Notes: generated by a model not told the origin, from the sequence alone. 64,000 nt of DNA from Candidatus Nitrosocosmicus oleophilus (GCF_000802205.1 NZ_CP012850.1:1798001-1862000); one strand, 5' to 3'; counted from the stretch's first letter, positions 18,265 through 27,048 are shown. Numbers and translations are program-made.

Positions 18265-18463
18265 GTTTGTGTTATTTTGCAAATATTTGACGATAGATAC
18301 AAAATGCCCGAGTATATTCTAATTATATATATTATTTGAAAAGTCTATCATTATGACGTTATTGTTACAACTATCAAACAAAATATTTTCACTGTGAAGA
18401 ACCAGCTAGCGGCCAGTAGACTGGTTTTCACAATCCTATATGAGAGTGTTGGCTGCTAATATT

Positions 18464-19045
18464 CTATTTCAAAAGCCACATATAGAAATCCCCGCCCCCG
18501 TCGGCATCAATCTTGACCTTATAAAGTGCAACTGAATTCTCTAAGAATGCTAGTTTTCCAGTAGCATTTTCATCAAAAACTGCCACACCATTACTTTCGT
18601 AAGATTTATCTGGACCATATTGGCCTATTGCTTGGAAGTTATAACTTGCATCATCCATATTGTGAGTCGTTATGGTGTAGTTACCTTGGAGATAAACTGT
18701 GTTGTTATTTCTCAAAGTTTCGGTGTTGTTTCCTATCGAATCAACTTTTAAAGTTCCATTGATAAGTCCATCGTTTGTATGATTCACGTAAAGATTTGGT
18801 TCCGATTCGGATTTTGGTGAGCTAACATTATGCTGATAGTGCTGCATATAAAAGGGAGTACCTAAATCAAGAGTTTCTGACAGGTCACTTAATGATCCAG
18901 TATCATTGACAGCAAATGCATTTGGAACAAAAAATCCTGTTTGACTTGATTGATCAAACGCAAACATTGCCAATGCAAACATCGAGATTGTAAGGGTACA
19001 AAGTAAGGTACAGGCCTTGATTTGTGGTCTAATGTGTAGGATCAA
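18464..19045 (-). CDS. Secreted protein sharing the MCO signal peptide
   Basis: An exported protein of 193 residues from the TTG at 19045 (an in-frame TTG at 19081 is the alternative). Residues 1 to about 37 are identical to the multicopper oxidase N-terminus, including the signal peptide. After DQSSQT the sequence diverges completely (GFFVPNAFAV). The mature part is Asn/Thr/Ser-rich with many sequons, looks all-beta (VYLQGNYTITTHNMDDASYN) and ends in GGGDFYMWLLK. No family is recognised and there are no Cu-binding motifs. It probably shares regulation with the oxidase through the duplicated promoter. Confidence 0.75.
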   Translation of the reverse strand: MILHIRPQIKACTLLCTLTISMFALAMFAFDQSSQTGFFVPNAFAVNDTGSLSDLSETLDLGTPFYMQHYQHNVSSPKSESEPNLYVNHTNDGLINGTLKVDSIGNNTETLRNNNTVYLQGNYTITTHNMDDASYNFQAIGQYGPDKSYESNGVAVFDENATGKLAFLENSVALYKVKIDADGGGDFYMWLLK

Positions 19046-19152
19046 TGGATTGATATCTCCTCCATCAATTGACCATTCCAAACAATTCCTGGTAGGTTAA
19101 AAAACACCTTAAATTTATTATTAATATTATATTCTTTAGTGCTCATAGTCAT
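19042..19152 (-). CDS. 36-residue leader ORF, second copy
   Basis: Same leader frame as at 18120-18230, differing only in residues 6-7 (KE instead of LK). Stop/start overlap TTGA with the downstream secreted gene and the GGAGGAGAT site are preserved. Confidence 0.45.
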   Translation of the reverse strand: MTMSTKEYNINNKFKVFFNLPGIVWNGQLMEEISIH

Positions 19153-19175
19153 GAGTAACGCAATCTTGTAGCAAT

Positions 19176-19186
19176 CGCTATATAAG
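19176..19186 (-). promoter_or_regulatory. TATA box of secreted-gene promoter (second cassette)
   Basis: CTTATATAGCG identical to the oxidase promoter, in the same position relative to leader ATG 19152. The flanking BRE-like sequence is also unchanged. Confidence 0.65.
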
Positions 19187-19248
19187 GTTTGTGTTATTTT
19201 GCAAATATTTGACGATAGATACAAAATGCCCGAGTATATTCTAATTAT

Positions 19249-19816
19249 GAACAGAATAATCGGAAAATTCCTGAACTATGAGGAGTTACTCTCAGGACAT
19301 TAAGATAAGAAATGTTTCACAGTGAAGTGCACGACAGTGGTATGCAGGAAATTCGATATATATGATAATACTTTCATCTGAGGTGGATTCAAGTAATTTG
19401 AGTAGAGCATAATGGGATATGGCACAAAAATGGCATCGAACTTTGTAATATGAATGATCTAACCTGCTTATCCACATCAAAGGAATGTATTATGCCTAGG
19501 AGAGTCCGGAGGATTGTGATTCAAAAAATGAATAAAATCCTTCATGCTTCGAGAATGTTCATTTGTAAATTTATTATCAAATTCTCTGTGTGAAATGATT
19601 CGGTGAGAAAGTCCCATAATGTAAAGTATTTGATTCATTCGCAATCTCTGAATGTATATGAGAGTACTACAATATCGCCAGCTATGTGACACCCAACGTA
19701 TTCGTTGTACCTACGATACTAAAAGTATAGAATAAACATGCTTTTCAATATTGCAAGACACTTACCACATATTTAGTAATTGGGCGTAACGTAATAATCT
19801 GTTTTAAGAGAGGTTC
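19249..19816. other. Intergenic, one short palindrome
   Basis: Two minus-strand frames of 62 and 71 codons lack any feature and are not called. A TTCAC-A-GTGAA palindrome at 19316-19326 matches TTCAC-T-GTGAA at 18388-18398; both lie just upstream of the two cassettes. Confidence 0.4.
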
Positions 19817-21022
19817 TTATTTTTGTTCTCTTTTGCTTTTCAAATGATCCACAAGAAATGTTGCAAAGGCACCTACTGCCCCAGCGACTATTAGCGCAAT
19901 TGCGTCACCCCATATATCCCAAAAGCCGATAAATGTTTCACTTACAGTTAGGGGTGGGAGTACAGTAATGGTCAAGTTAGCTTTACTAGTTATGTATCCA
20001 GTTGTAGGATATTCCTTAGATATTTGAAACTCGGGATCTGAACCTCCGGTTACTGTATCATTAAACATAGGCAATTTTGATGATGTGGTTTGTATCGACA
20101 TTGAAGCTAAAATTGGTATATCATAAACGCCTACTGGTGTTTGTGGAGATGCTTGTACCCTAAATAATGGGGGATGAACTCTTTCGGCAGATACATTTAA
20201 GCCATCAAAACTGTAAGATGGGTCGTTATCAAATGTTATACTAGTAACATTATCAGAGAGGGGTGTTTCAAATTCAGCAGGAACCAACTCCTCCTCTCCC
20301 TGTCTGATAACTGAATCCTTTGGATCTGTCATGATGTTTATAATACCAGGCGGTACAGCGATCCAATTTGTAAAATCCCTAACTTCATTTGATTTGAAGG
20401 ATTCTGCCGTATAAAAAGACAAACCATAATTGCTTGGAGAATGTATGGCATCTAGATCCAGTCGAAGGTTCACGTGTCCCGGACCTATAGTAGAACCACC
20501 AAAGGGTAAAGTGTAATTTTCCTTAGAGTAAACTAGCGCACGGGAACCTGTGGAAGACAATTGGTAAAGATATTCGCTCCATTTTCATTCCTTTGCTTCG
20601 ACAAAAAAATCGTAGTTCGCTCCATTATAGCCTGAATTCTCAGGCAGTGCAACAATAGCAATAAGCATACCATACCTCATACTTTTATCAGGCTGACTAA
20701 ATACCGACCCATTTTCGGAATTTGATGCTAACCAAAAGGTAGTATTCAAATTCTTTCCATCACTAACGTAATTTACTGCCAGTATGTTTGCATAATCAGA
20801 CCCTAATTGAGTACTGGCATTACCATACGTTTGAATAAAATCATTCTTCTGATAAATAATTTCCTTGTCAGAGATTAAAGATTTATCAAAAGAAGGTGAT
20901 ACAGCAAAAGCCTGGGAACATAAAGTGAAGAGAATAATGAATGTCATAAAAAATACTGATGATAACAATACATCTTTAAATACAGTAACCGAGGAAATCA
21001 AAATCAGAAAACGTTTTTTCAT
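19817..21022 (-). pseudogene. Membrane-anchored surface protein split by in-frame TGA
   Basis: A signal peptide (MKKRFLILIS, then VFFMTFIILFTLCSQAFA) begins one continuous frame of about 400 codons interrupted once, by TGA at 20585-20587 (context EAKE-stop-KWSEYLYQL). The part after the stop is all-beta, ends in one membrane helix (IWGDAIALIVAGAVGAFATF) and a basic cytoplasmic tail (KSKREQK). Together this is a normal type I surface protein with an immunoglobulin-like ectodomain (NLTITVLPPLTVSETF). The absence of a frame change and of other lesions points to a very recent nonsense mutation, a base error or readthrough. Function unknown. Start taken at the MKKRF Met. Confidence 0.7.
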
Positions 21023-21885
21023 AGTTTGGAAAACCTGCAAGTATATTCCTATGTTTTAAAATTTGAACACATGTAATTAAGCCTTTACTACGCTGTAAAT
21101 TAACTAAATAAAGACAGAGTTATTTCTGTCAGATAAGTTAGAAACGATCTCAGGAAGACTTTTATTTTTTTGCCTTTTCTTTGATACACACAAGGCTCAA
21201 GGTTTGTAATATTCTGTTAGTTTATCTTAGTGCCCTGTGAATGCTTAACTCGCCAACAAACTATTGTCGAGCACGCGGTATCTAAACTTCAGAAAGTAAA
21301 TGAGATATCCAAGTACCAACTAAGAAATTGGAAAAGATTTAAGCTTTGAACCAACAAAATCCATATCTTGTTGCAAGTTAGAATTGGTGAGTAATTGTGA
21401 TTGTGATTTAATAATCGATATCGCTGTCATGATTTAAATCAAATATTAGATCCTAGATACAATGTCATTACTGTGAAAAAAGATCTTAATATTACTATTT
21501 AATCTCTTTTGGGAATAGTAATCACATTAATCTCAAGGTAATTTTCACACATATATTCTATATTTGCTCAATCCGGTAATACTTTTGGTCGAGGTGGAGG
21601 AGGAGACATTGGAGCTCAGGGTTCACAAGGTGAAAGACGTCTCTTGGAAGGGGTTGTCCTAGAATGAGCAAATTACGCACTGCACCTTTTTTGGCAGGAA
21701 TTTTACCAGTTAATCCAACCAGCGATGCACATGGAGTCTGTACACCAAAATTTAGCACACCAAAATCATTTTTTTAAAATCTATTAGTTTGGTTATCAGA
21801 CGCTATGAACGCAATTAGCAACCTTGGCAAGTTAATACAGGAAGTGATTTGGTTTGAACATAGCTTCAAGGATCACCTTATTGCA
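21023..21885. other. Gene-free 0.86 kb with a possible secreted-gene scrap
   Basis: No intact gene. Plus-strand codons around 21550-21667 read IFAQSGNTFGRGGGGDIG and then QGSQGER, which resembles the mature start of small thaumarchaeal secreted Gly-rich proteins, but no start or signal peptide is in frame. A 66-codon minus-strand frame over the same bases is not supported. Confidence 0.35.
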
Positions 21886-22299
21886 TCAACTGGTCGACCA
21901 TTTTCTCATCCATTGTAGCAAGTTGATAATTGATTCAACAAGATCTTGACCTTTAGGAGTTAGCCGATATTCTACTCTGGGAGGGATCTCATTAAAAGAT
22001 TGCCTGTTTAAGATACCGCTTTTTTCTAATTCCTTTAATCGAATAGTGAGAGTTTTACTGCTGAAACCCTTCATTGACTTTCTAAATGTTAAGTATCTGA
22101 CTGGGTCATTTGAACAGCAAAGGGGAATCAATATTTCTAGCGTCCCCCTTTTAGTGATTATCTTTCTTAATTCAGATGTTTCTTTCATTAGATTTTCCAC
22201 ATCATAACCATAGAAATTACAAGAATTATTTTCCTTGAGTATTGGTAATTTACCTGATTCTAATGCAGTTTTATTCTGTCTTATTCCTTTAGTTTCCAT
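21886..22299 (-). CDS. HxlR-type winged-helix regulator of the arsenic cluster
   Basis: A 137-residue DNA-binding protein. The middle matches HxlR-family winged helices: GTLEILIPLCCSND, FRKSMKGFSSKTLTIRLKE, LEKSGILNRQ, and the wing VEYRLTPKGQDLVESI. HxlR proteins normally have an N-terminal Cys; here a Cys pair (LCCSND) and CNFYGYD could sense thiol-reactive arsenite, which is inference. It is transcribed away from arsM from a shared TATA region (22334-22342), the classic geometry for a regulator of the divergent operon. The ATG start leaves a leader of about 13 nt. Confidence 0.85.
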   Translation of the reverse strand: METKGIRQNKTALESGKLPILKENNSCNFYGYDVENLMKETSELRKIITKRGTLEILIPLCCSNDPVRYLTFRKSMKGFSSKTLTIRLKELEKSGILNRQSFNEIPPRVEYRLTPKGQDLVESIINLLQWMRKWSTS

Positions 22300-22333
22300 G
22301 ACTTCACTTACTTTACCATTTTACTCTTGCCAA

Positions 22334-22342
22334 TTTAAATAG
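22334..22342. promoter_or_regulatory. Shared TATA region of divergent ars promoters
   Basis: TTTAAATAG lies 25 bp before arsM ATG 22365, giving a leaderless transcript. Because TTTAAA is self-complementary, the same element is about 25 bp upstream of a plausible start for the HxlR gene. One bound regulator could control both. Confidence 0.55.
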
Positions 22343-22364
22343 TTTCTTTAGTAAACCTATATCT

Positions 22365-23171
22365 ATGGATAAACAATTACAGTTAAAGGAAAAGATTAAA
22401 GAACAATATGGAAATATTGCACTAGACGGAAATTCTAATTCTTGTTGTATGCCCTCTAGCGACTGCTGCGGTACATCAGGAATTATCTTTTCTCCTTTTA
22501 CTTCATCAAAAGAAGTTGGGTATGAGTCTGACAAGTTAAACTCTATACCGGAATCATCAGTATTGGGAGTAGGATGTGGAAATCCCACAAGATTTGCTGA
22601 TTTAAAAGAAGGTAATATCGTTGTTGATTTAGGCTCAGGGGCAGGTATTGATGTTTTTCTGGCTGCTAATATTGTAAAAGAAAGTGGGAGGGTCATTGGA
22701 ATAGACATGACTGAAAACATGCTTTACAAGGCTAGAGAAAATGCAGAAAAACATGGCTACAAAAATGTTGAATTTAGACAAGGAGATATTGAACAAAGAA
22801 TACCAGTTGAGGATAATTCTGTTGATGTGGTTATTAGCAACTGTGTTATTAATCTGACAACCAACAAGGAAAATACATTCAAAGAAATTCACAGAATTCT
22901 TAAATCAGAAGGAAAAGGAAGAATGATTATATCAGATCTGGTTACATCTAGGGAAATGGATCTCGATTCTATTAATACTGATAATTGGTGCAGTTGTATT
23001 GATGGTGCATTAACCAAAAAAAACTACATTGATAGTATTGCAAAAGCTGGATTTACCCGCATTGAGATACTAGATGAGAAATTATACATGGAGTTGGATG
23101 AAGATAAAGACAAAGTAAATCAACAAAAGAGACAAATTACTAGTATTTCCGTCAAGGCCGTTAAAGTATAA
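22365..23171 (+). CDS. arsM: Arsenite S-adenosylmethionine methyltransferase
   Basis: ArsM methylates As(III) to mono-, di- and trimethyl arsenicals using SAM. The SAM-binding motif is VVDLGSGAGIDVFLAA. The Cys residues that coordinate arsenic in ArsM are all present: GVGCGNP, ISNCVINL and CSCIDGAL, and a further Cys-rich N-terminus (SCCMPSSDCC) is added. Length (268) is normal. It heads a plus-strand operon with arsC six bases downstream and an aquaporin. Expression is probably arsenite-controlled by the divergent HxlR protein. Confidence 0.93.
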   Translation: MDKQLQLKEKIKEQYGNIALDGNSNSCCMPSSDCCGTSGIIFSPFTSSKEVGYESDKLNSIPESSVLGVGCGNPTRFADLKEGNIVVDLGSGAGIDVFLAANIVKESGRVIGIDMTENMLYKARENAEKHGYKNVEFRQGDIEQRIPVEDNSVDVVISNCVINLTTNKENTFKEIHRILKSEGKGRMIISDLVTSREMDLDSINTDNWCSCIDGALTKKNYIDSIAKAGFTRIEILDEKLYMELDEDKDKVNQQKRQITSISVKAVKV

Positions 23172-23177
23172 GATTAG

Positions 23178-23651
23178 ATGGGGAGAAAAGTGATTTGGAT
23201 GAAATTTTCATTTGGCAAAAAAGATCATAATGATGCAAAAAAAACCGTCCTGTTTGTATGTGTTCAAAACGCTGGAAGAAGTCAGATGGCAGAAGGTTTC
23301 TTCAGAAAATATGCTCAAAAAGACTACGCACCGGTTAGTGCAGGTACAGTTCCTACTTCTCAAATTAATCCGATTGCAGTTGAGGTTATGAAAGAAGTTG
23401 GAATAGACATCAGAAGTCAAAAGCCTAAAGATTTAACTGAAGATATGATGCGAAATTCAACAATCATAGTCAATATGGGGTGTATGGACGATAAGTACTG
23501 TCCTGCATTATTTTTGCCAAAAGTTATAGACTGGGGTATTGAAGATCCTAAAGACAAACCAATAGAGAAAGTGAGAGAAATAAGAGATGAAATTGAAAAA
23601 AGGGTTTCAGAAATAATTGAGTCTACCAAAGACAATAAAATTCCAATTTAA
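23178..23651 (+). CDS. arsC: Arsenate reductase, LMW-phosphatase type
   Basis: A 157-residue thioredoxin-linked-type arsenate reductase or low-molecular-weight phosphatase. The catalytic loop is FVCVQNAGRSQMAEGFF (C-x5-R), and the downstream acidic loop is DWGIEDPKDKP. It should reduce As(V) to As(III), feeding ArsM and the channel encoded next. It follows arsM by 6 bp. The first ATG gives a short extra N-terminus (MGRKVIW); the Met at 23199 is an alternative. Confidence 0.9.
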   Translation: MGRKVIWMKFSFGKKDHNDAKKTVLFVCVQNAGRSQMAEGFFRKYAQKDYAPVSAGTVPTSQINPIAVEVMKEVGIDIRSQKPKDLTEDMMRNSTIIVNMGCMDDKYCPALFLPKVIDWGIEDPKDKPIEKVREIRDEIEKRVSEIIESTKDNKIPI

Positions 23652-23704
23652 GGGAACTCTATTTAGTTCAGTTAATTAGACATCCAAGTAACTATTGAAA
23701 AATC

Positions 23705-24397
23705 ATGTCAAAGGAATCGACTTTTGAGTCTGCAGTTGGCAAACTTTCCACCAATCAAAAGAGGTTTATCGCTGAAGTCATAGGTACGTTTATTGCTGTT
23801 GTTTTAGCTACGGGTTCAGTAGTTATTGATGCAAAGTTAAATGGCATTCTTGGCTTACCATTTATCGCATTTGCTCCTGTTGTAGGTGTTGCAATAGCTG
23901 TATACCTTTTTGGAAAAATCTCGATGGCTCATTTTAATCCTGCTGTATCTGTTGGATTTTTGATTACAAAGCATATTACAGGAAAGCTATTCGCTTTGTA
24001 CTTGTTAGCAGAAATTGTAGGTGCTTTTTTAGCAAGTCTTTTTGTAAGTATTGTAGTAGGTAGGGAAGCAAACCTAGGAGCTAATGCACCTAATTATTCA
24101 TATCCTTTACCTTTGATATTTGGAATTGAAGTTTTAGCATCAGCTCTTTTGATGGCGGTGATATTGACAGTAGTTTATACAAAAGGCCTGAAAGGATTTG
24201 GAGGTATAGTCATCGGAGGTATCGTTGGATTGGATATCTTATTCTTGGCTGTCATATCTGGGGCATCAATGAATCCTGCCCGTTCATTAGCTCCAGCAGT
24301 GTTATCGGGAGTATGGACAAATCTATGGTTGTACTGGACAGCAACGTTTGTTGGTACCTCATTGATCGCTTTGATATATAAAAAGAAGTTTGAATGA
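23705..24397 (+). CDS. MIP/aquaporin channel, probable arsenite or glycerol facilitator
   Basis: A six-helix major intrinsic protein of 230 residues. Both half-helix motifs are present: HFNPAVSVGF and SMNPARSLAPA. It is the third gene of the arsenic operon, 53 bp after arsC. Channels in this position (AqpS in rhizobial ars operons) export As(III) down its gradient after arsenate reduction, so arsenite exit is the best inference here. It replaces the ArsB/Acr3 pump, which is absent from the cluster. Water or glycerol transport alone cannot be excluded. Confidence 0.88.
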   Translation: MSKESTFESAVGKLSTNQKRFIAEVIGTFIAVVLATGSVVIDAKLNGILGLPFIAFAPVVGVAIAVYLFGKISMAHFNPAVSVGFLITKHITGKLFALYLLAEIVGAFLASLFVSIVVGREANLGANAPNYSYPLPLIFGIEVLASALLMAVILTVVYTKGLKGFGGIVIGGIVGLDILFLAVISGASMNPARSLAPAVLSGVWTNLWLYWTATFVGTSLIALIYKKKFE

Positions 24398-24459
24398 ATG
24401 ACAAATATTGATCTGTTGGTTACGTCCTGATTCTTGTACAAATTGAATTGAGGCTCTAT

Positions 24460-24603
24460 CTAGGAATTTTATCATCATGAATTAACATGGCATCAATTTT
24501 GACTCTTAATACTTGCAAAGCTACTTTTTCCAGAGAAATCCTCTCATTGGTAAACTCACCACTATCTTGATAGATTTACCCCCTGTAGGAAATCCCTTAT
24601 ACG
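24460..24603 (-). pseudogene. Degenerate copy of the 25539-25772 gene
   Basis: Minus-strand codons read YKGFPTGGK, then after a small indel IYQDSGEFTNERISLEKVAL and a continuation ending in TAG at 24460. They align with the second half of the 77-residue protein encoded at 25539-25772 (YKGLFSIGKEIYQDNGE...). The N-terminal part has stops in all frames. This is a decayed duplicate about 1 kb from its functional relative. Confidence 0.6.
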
Positions 24604-25010
24604 CTTTTTACCATTATGCTTCTTGGAGAAATCTCTATTATTACAGAATTTTTTATTTCATTTACGATTCGGTGTTAGGAAAAGAGGGAGGGAATCGTGG
24701 AACCCGGGTATGACTAGAATCCTTATATTTATTAATTACATAAATGATTAAATGAATTTTTTGCAAAAATTCAGATTCACTATCATATTTAAAATCGCCT
24801 CCTAGTTCAATTAAATCATTTATAGGATTGGTAAAGGATTTTAATTGTACAAGAAAAATTAAAAAACCCTAGAGGAGAAAATGTCATCGTTAAACCATAC
24901 AACAATTCAATTGTTAAATAGCAAAAGAAGAATGAATCCGTTTAGTTACTAAATACATATCAGACGTTGAAATATCTATCGTATCAAATCGTCAAAATTA
25001 GAAATAATTC
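24604..25010. other. Intergenic, nothing recognised
   Basis: A 66-codon plus-strand frame (24513-24713) is the antisense shadow of the degenerate copy. No other feature. Confidence 0.45.
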
Positions 25011-25388
25011 CTATTTTTTAATTCCCCAAGGGCTATCTATAACACGGAGCCAGGTGTTATCAGTTTGTTTTCGAAGTACGTCTATTGCTGTTCCACCTAG
25101 GTTGATTGGAGTTCCATCAGGACCTGAAGCTTTGTAATTCCAATCCCTAAAAGCAAGTACTATGTCACCTGCATGGATAACTTTTATTATAAAACTTTCC
25201 GATTTTCCATCCATATCCATATAACCTTTTATTTTTTCTCCAATTTTCTCCCTTCCATTGATACTTTCTCCTGATTCATCAATAAAACTAGCTTCTGGTT
25301 CATATAGGGAAATAAAAGAGTCCACGTCCTTACTGTTAATGCATTCCGTAACACGGTTTAGTAATTCCTCTGGTGTATTATTAGCCAT
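25011..25388 (-). CDS. SnoaL/NTF2-like domain protein
   Basis: A 125-residue cone-shaped alpha+beta barrel protein of the SnoaL-like group. The order of elements is typical: helical N-terminus TPEELLNRVTECINSKDVDS, FISLYEPEASFIDESG, the middle helix GREKIGEKIKGYM, and strands ending WLRVIDSPWG. Such proteins are small-molecule isomerases or ligand binders. No catalytic residues can be assigned, so the substrate is unknown. It stands alone on the minus strand. Confidence 0.8.
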   Translation of the reverse strand: MANNTPEELLNRVTECINSKDVDSFISLYEPEASFIDESGESINGREKIGEKIKGYMDMDGKSESFIIKVIHAGDIVLAFRDWNYKASGPDGTPINLGGTAIDVLRKQTDNTWLRVIDSPWGIKK

Positions 25389-25538
25389 TTAAATAGTCAT
25401 TCACCTACCTCCATTAATCCTTTAAGTATTTAGTTTTGCCAGAATTGAATTCTAAATATAATAGCTATTGTTAATTATGACTTTTAGATTTAATAGTATT
25501 TAATTAAAGTAGTTTTGACTGTCTGGATTTGTTTGGTT

Positions 25539-25772
25539 CTAAACCCTTCCTGGTTTTGACTTCGTATCATCAATAAATATGGCCTCTATTCTAGCCTTTA
25601 GTATTCTGAGGTTTTCTTCATCTATAGCAAATCCTTCGTTGTATATCTCTCCATTATCTTGGTATATCTCTTTACCAATAGAAAATAGCCCTTTGTATTC
25701 TGGCAGTCCTTTATACTTGAATAAATTTCGGACGTAAAGTGATAATGCTTTAGACTGTAGTCTTGGTTGCAT
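25539..25772 (-). CDS. Small conserved protein of unknown function
   Basis: A 77-residue soluble protein. It has a basic N-terminus (MQPRLQSKALSLYVRNLFKY), a central EIYQDNGEIYNEGFAIDEEN segment, and a C-terminal amphipathic helix (LRILKARIEAIFIDD). I recognise no family. Its reality is supported by the decayed copy at 24460-24603, which preserves the same residues. Confidence 0.6.
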   Translation of the reverse strand: MQPRLQSKALSLYVRNLFKYKGLPEYKGLFSIGKEIYQDNGEIYNEGFAIDEENLRILKARIEAIFIDDTKSKPGRV

Positions 25773-25898
25773 GTTTATATTTTGATTCGGCCGCTACATA
25801 GAAAAAAAATAATTAACTCTAGCAAGAACCCTACCTGGATTGACGCAATCATTCGATGTGTCATATGAGGGCCTATATGTCCTCTAATCCGAAGCCGG

Positions 25899-25916
25899 TT
25901 TTCACAATTGTGAAAA
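25899..25916. promoter_or_regulatory. 18-bp perfect palindrome
   Basis: TTTTCACAATTGTGAAAA is a perfect inverted repeat in the spacer between two divergent genes (25773-26111). It contains the TTCAC/GTGAA half-sites also seen at 18388 and 19316. It could be an operator; there is no direct evidence of the binding protein. The rest of this spacer shows nothing else. Confidence 0.45.
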
Positions 25917-26111
25917 TGAATTTATCATTTGTTCATAGACTCTATGTTTTAGATTATATAGAAGTTAAGAGTAACATATTCTTTTGAATATCGTCTTAAA
26001 GGACTAATTAATCTTATAAACACGATTAGGTTGATTATGGATCCATAACAACGATTAGTTGCTGGGGATTATGGGTCATTGTTAATTACATTGACCTATT
26101 ATTGTTTAAAA

Positions 26112-26855
26112 ATGGGCAATAAGATTTTTGATTTACATACGCTAGAGGTTAAGCTATTTAATAAAGCCGCTGAAACGGCAATGAATATTTCGAATAATAA
26201 TTTTGATTGGAAAAGAGATATCCGATATACTACATACAATAGGCTTTCTTCTGTTATTCGTTTTGCAAAGCTATCCGTGATATTCAGAGATCAATGTTTA
26301 GAGAAAGACGATTGGTGGAATCCTAACTACGACATTTATTTTTCATATCTGGATCCATATGATGACAGCAACGTTTACGATAAAGCAACAATGAGATTTT
26401 TACGCCGTCAAACAATATCCAATGATTTTATCAAGACTATGATCGTAGGATTATATGCATCATCCTTCTCAATTTTGGATAGTCGGGTCAGGGTATTTTA
26501 TAACTATTTACTAAATCCCTCTGAAAAGGGAGAATTAATAGAGGGTAACATTAGTAAACTTATTGAAAAAATATTAGATTTCTTGAATTTAAACTCCAAG
26601 AGTGGGTGTATCGAATTGTTTCGTAATGTCAGAAATACTATACACAATAATGGAGTATATACTCAAGATGATGATACTGTCGATTGCGGTGGAATATCAT
26701 ACAAATTTGAGAAAGGAAATCCACCAAATTATGGTGATTCTTTAGACCTATTGATACTTACAATATTGCCTGAAGTTGTAGAAATATTGGATAAGATAAT
26801 CTCTCGGTTGTTGGTTGAAAGGATCATTGTAGACCCCTTCGCGACAGAAAATTAG
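26112..26855 (+). CDS. Helical protein with HEPN-like motif
   Basis: A 247-residue, mainly helical soluble protein that I cannot assign to a named family. Near residue 175 it has LFRNVRNTIHNNGVY, which resembles the R-N-x(3-6)-H signature of HEPN nucleases or HEPN-like ligand-binding domains. The preceding helices (LYASSFSILDSRVRVFYNYLL) fit a four-helix bundle. Start at ATG 26112 (MGNKIFDLH) is preferred over upstream TTG frames. It sits next to an integrase fragment, in accessory DNA, so a defence or toxin role is possible but unproven. Confidence 0.65.
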   Translation: MGNKIFDLHTLEVKLFNKAAETAMNISNNNFDWKRDIRYTTYNRLSSVIRFAKLSVIFRDQCLEKDDWWNPNYDIYFSYLDPYDDSNVYDKATMRFLRRQTISNDFIKTMIVGLYASSFSILDSRVRVFYNYLLNPSEKGELIEGNISKLIEKILDFLNLNSKSGCIELFRNVRNTIHNNGVYTQDDDTVDCGGISYKFEKGNPPNYGDSLDLLILTILPEVVEILDKIISRLLVERIIVDPFATEN

Positions 26856-27048
26856 TAAATAGGATAGCTACATAGAATAGCTTTACTATTATATGATAAC
26901 TATAATAATATGTTAAGGGGATTCTCAAATTTCTTCATCCAGATCGAATCCATAATAGTAAATTTCCGGTCATCTAGGTAGATATTTTTATCTATGGCAT
27001 GGCGAAATAGCCTTTGTATGCTCCTAGACCATTATGCTTACTGTATAA

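Larger units (their letters stand above)
18017..18326 (-). repeat. 310-bp promoter/leader/signal-peptide cassette, copy 1
   Basis: Direct repeat of 18939-19248 at a constant offset of 922 bp with no indels. I find only a three-base cluster of differences (about 18212-18216) within the leader ORF. It contains TATA box, leader ORF, ribosome-binding site and the signal-peptide codons of the multicopper oxidase. The gene-internal edge is an interrupted inverted repeat (GTTTGA...TCAAAC). Confidence 0.93.
18939..19248 (-). repeat. 310-bp promoter/leader/signal-peptide cassette, copy 2
   Basis: Second copy of the direct repeat described at 18017-18326. Similarity stops abruptly at both ends: inside the coding sequence after the signal peptide, and upstream after CTAATTAT. 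Confidence 0.93.
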
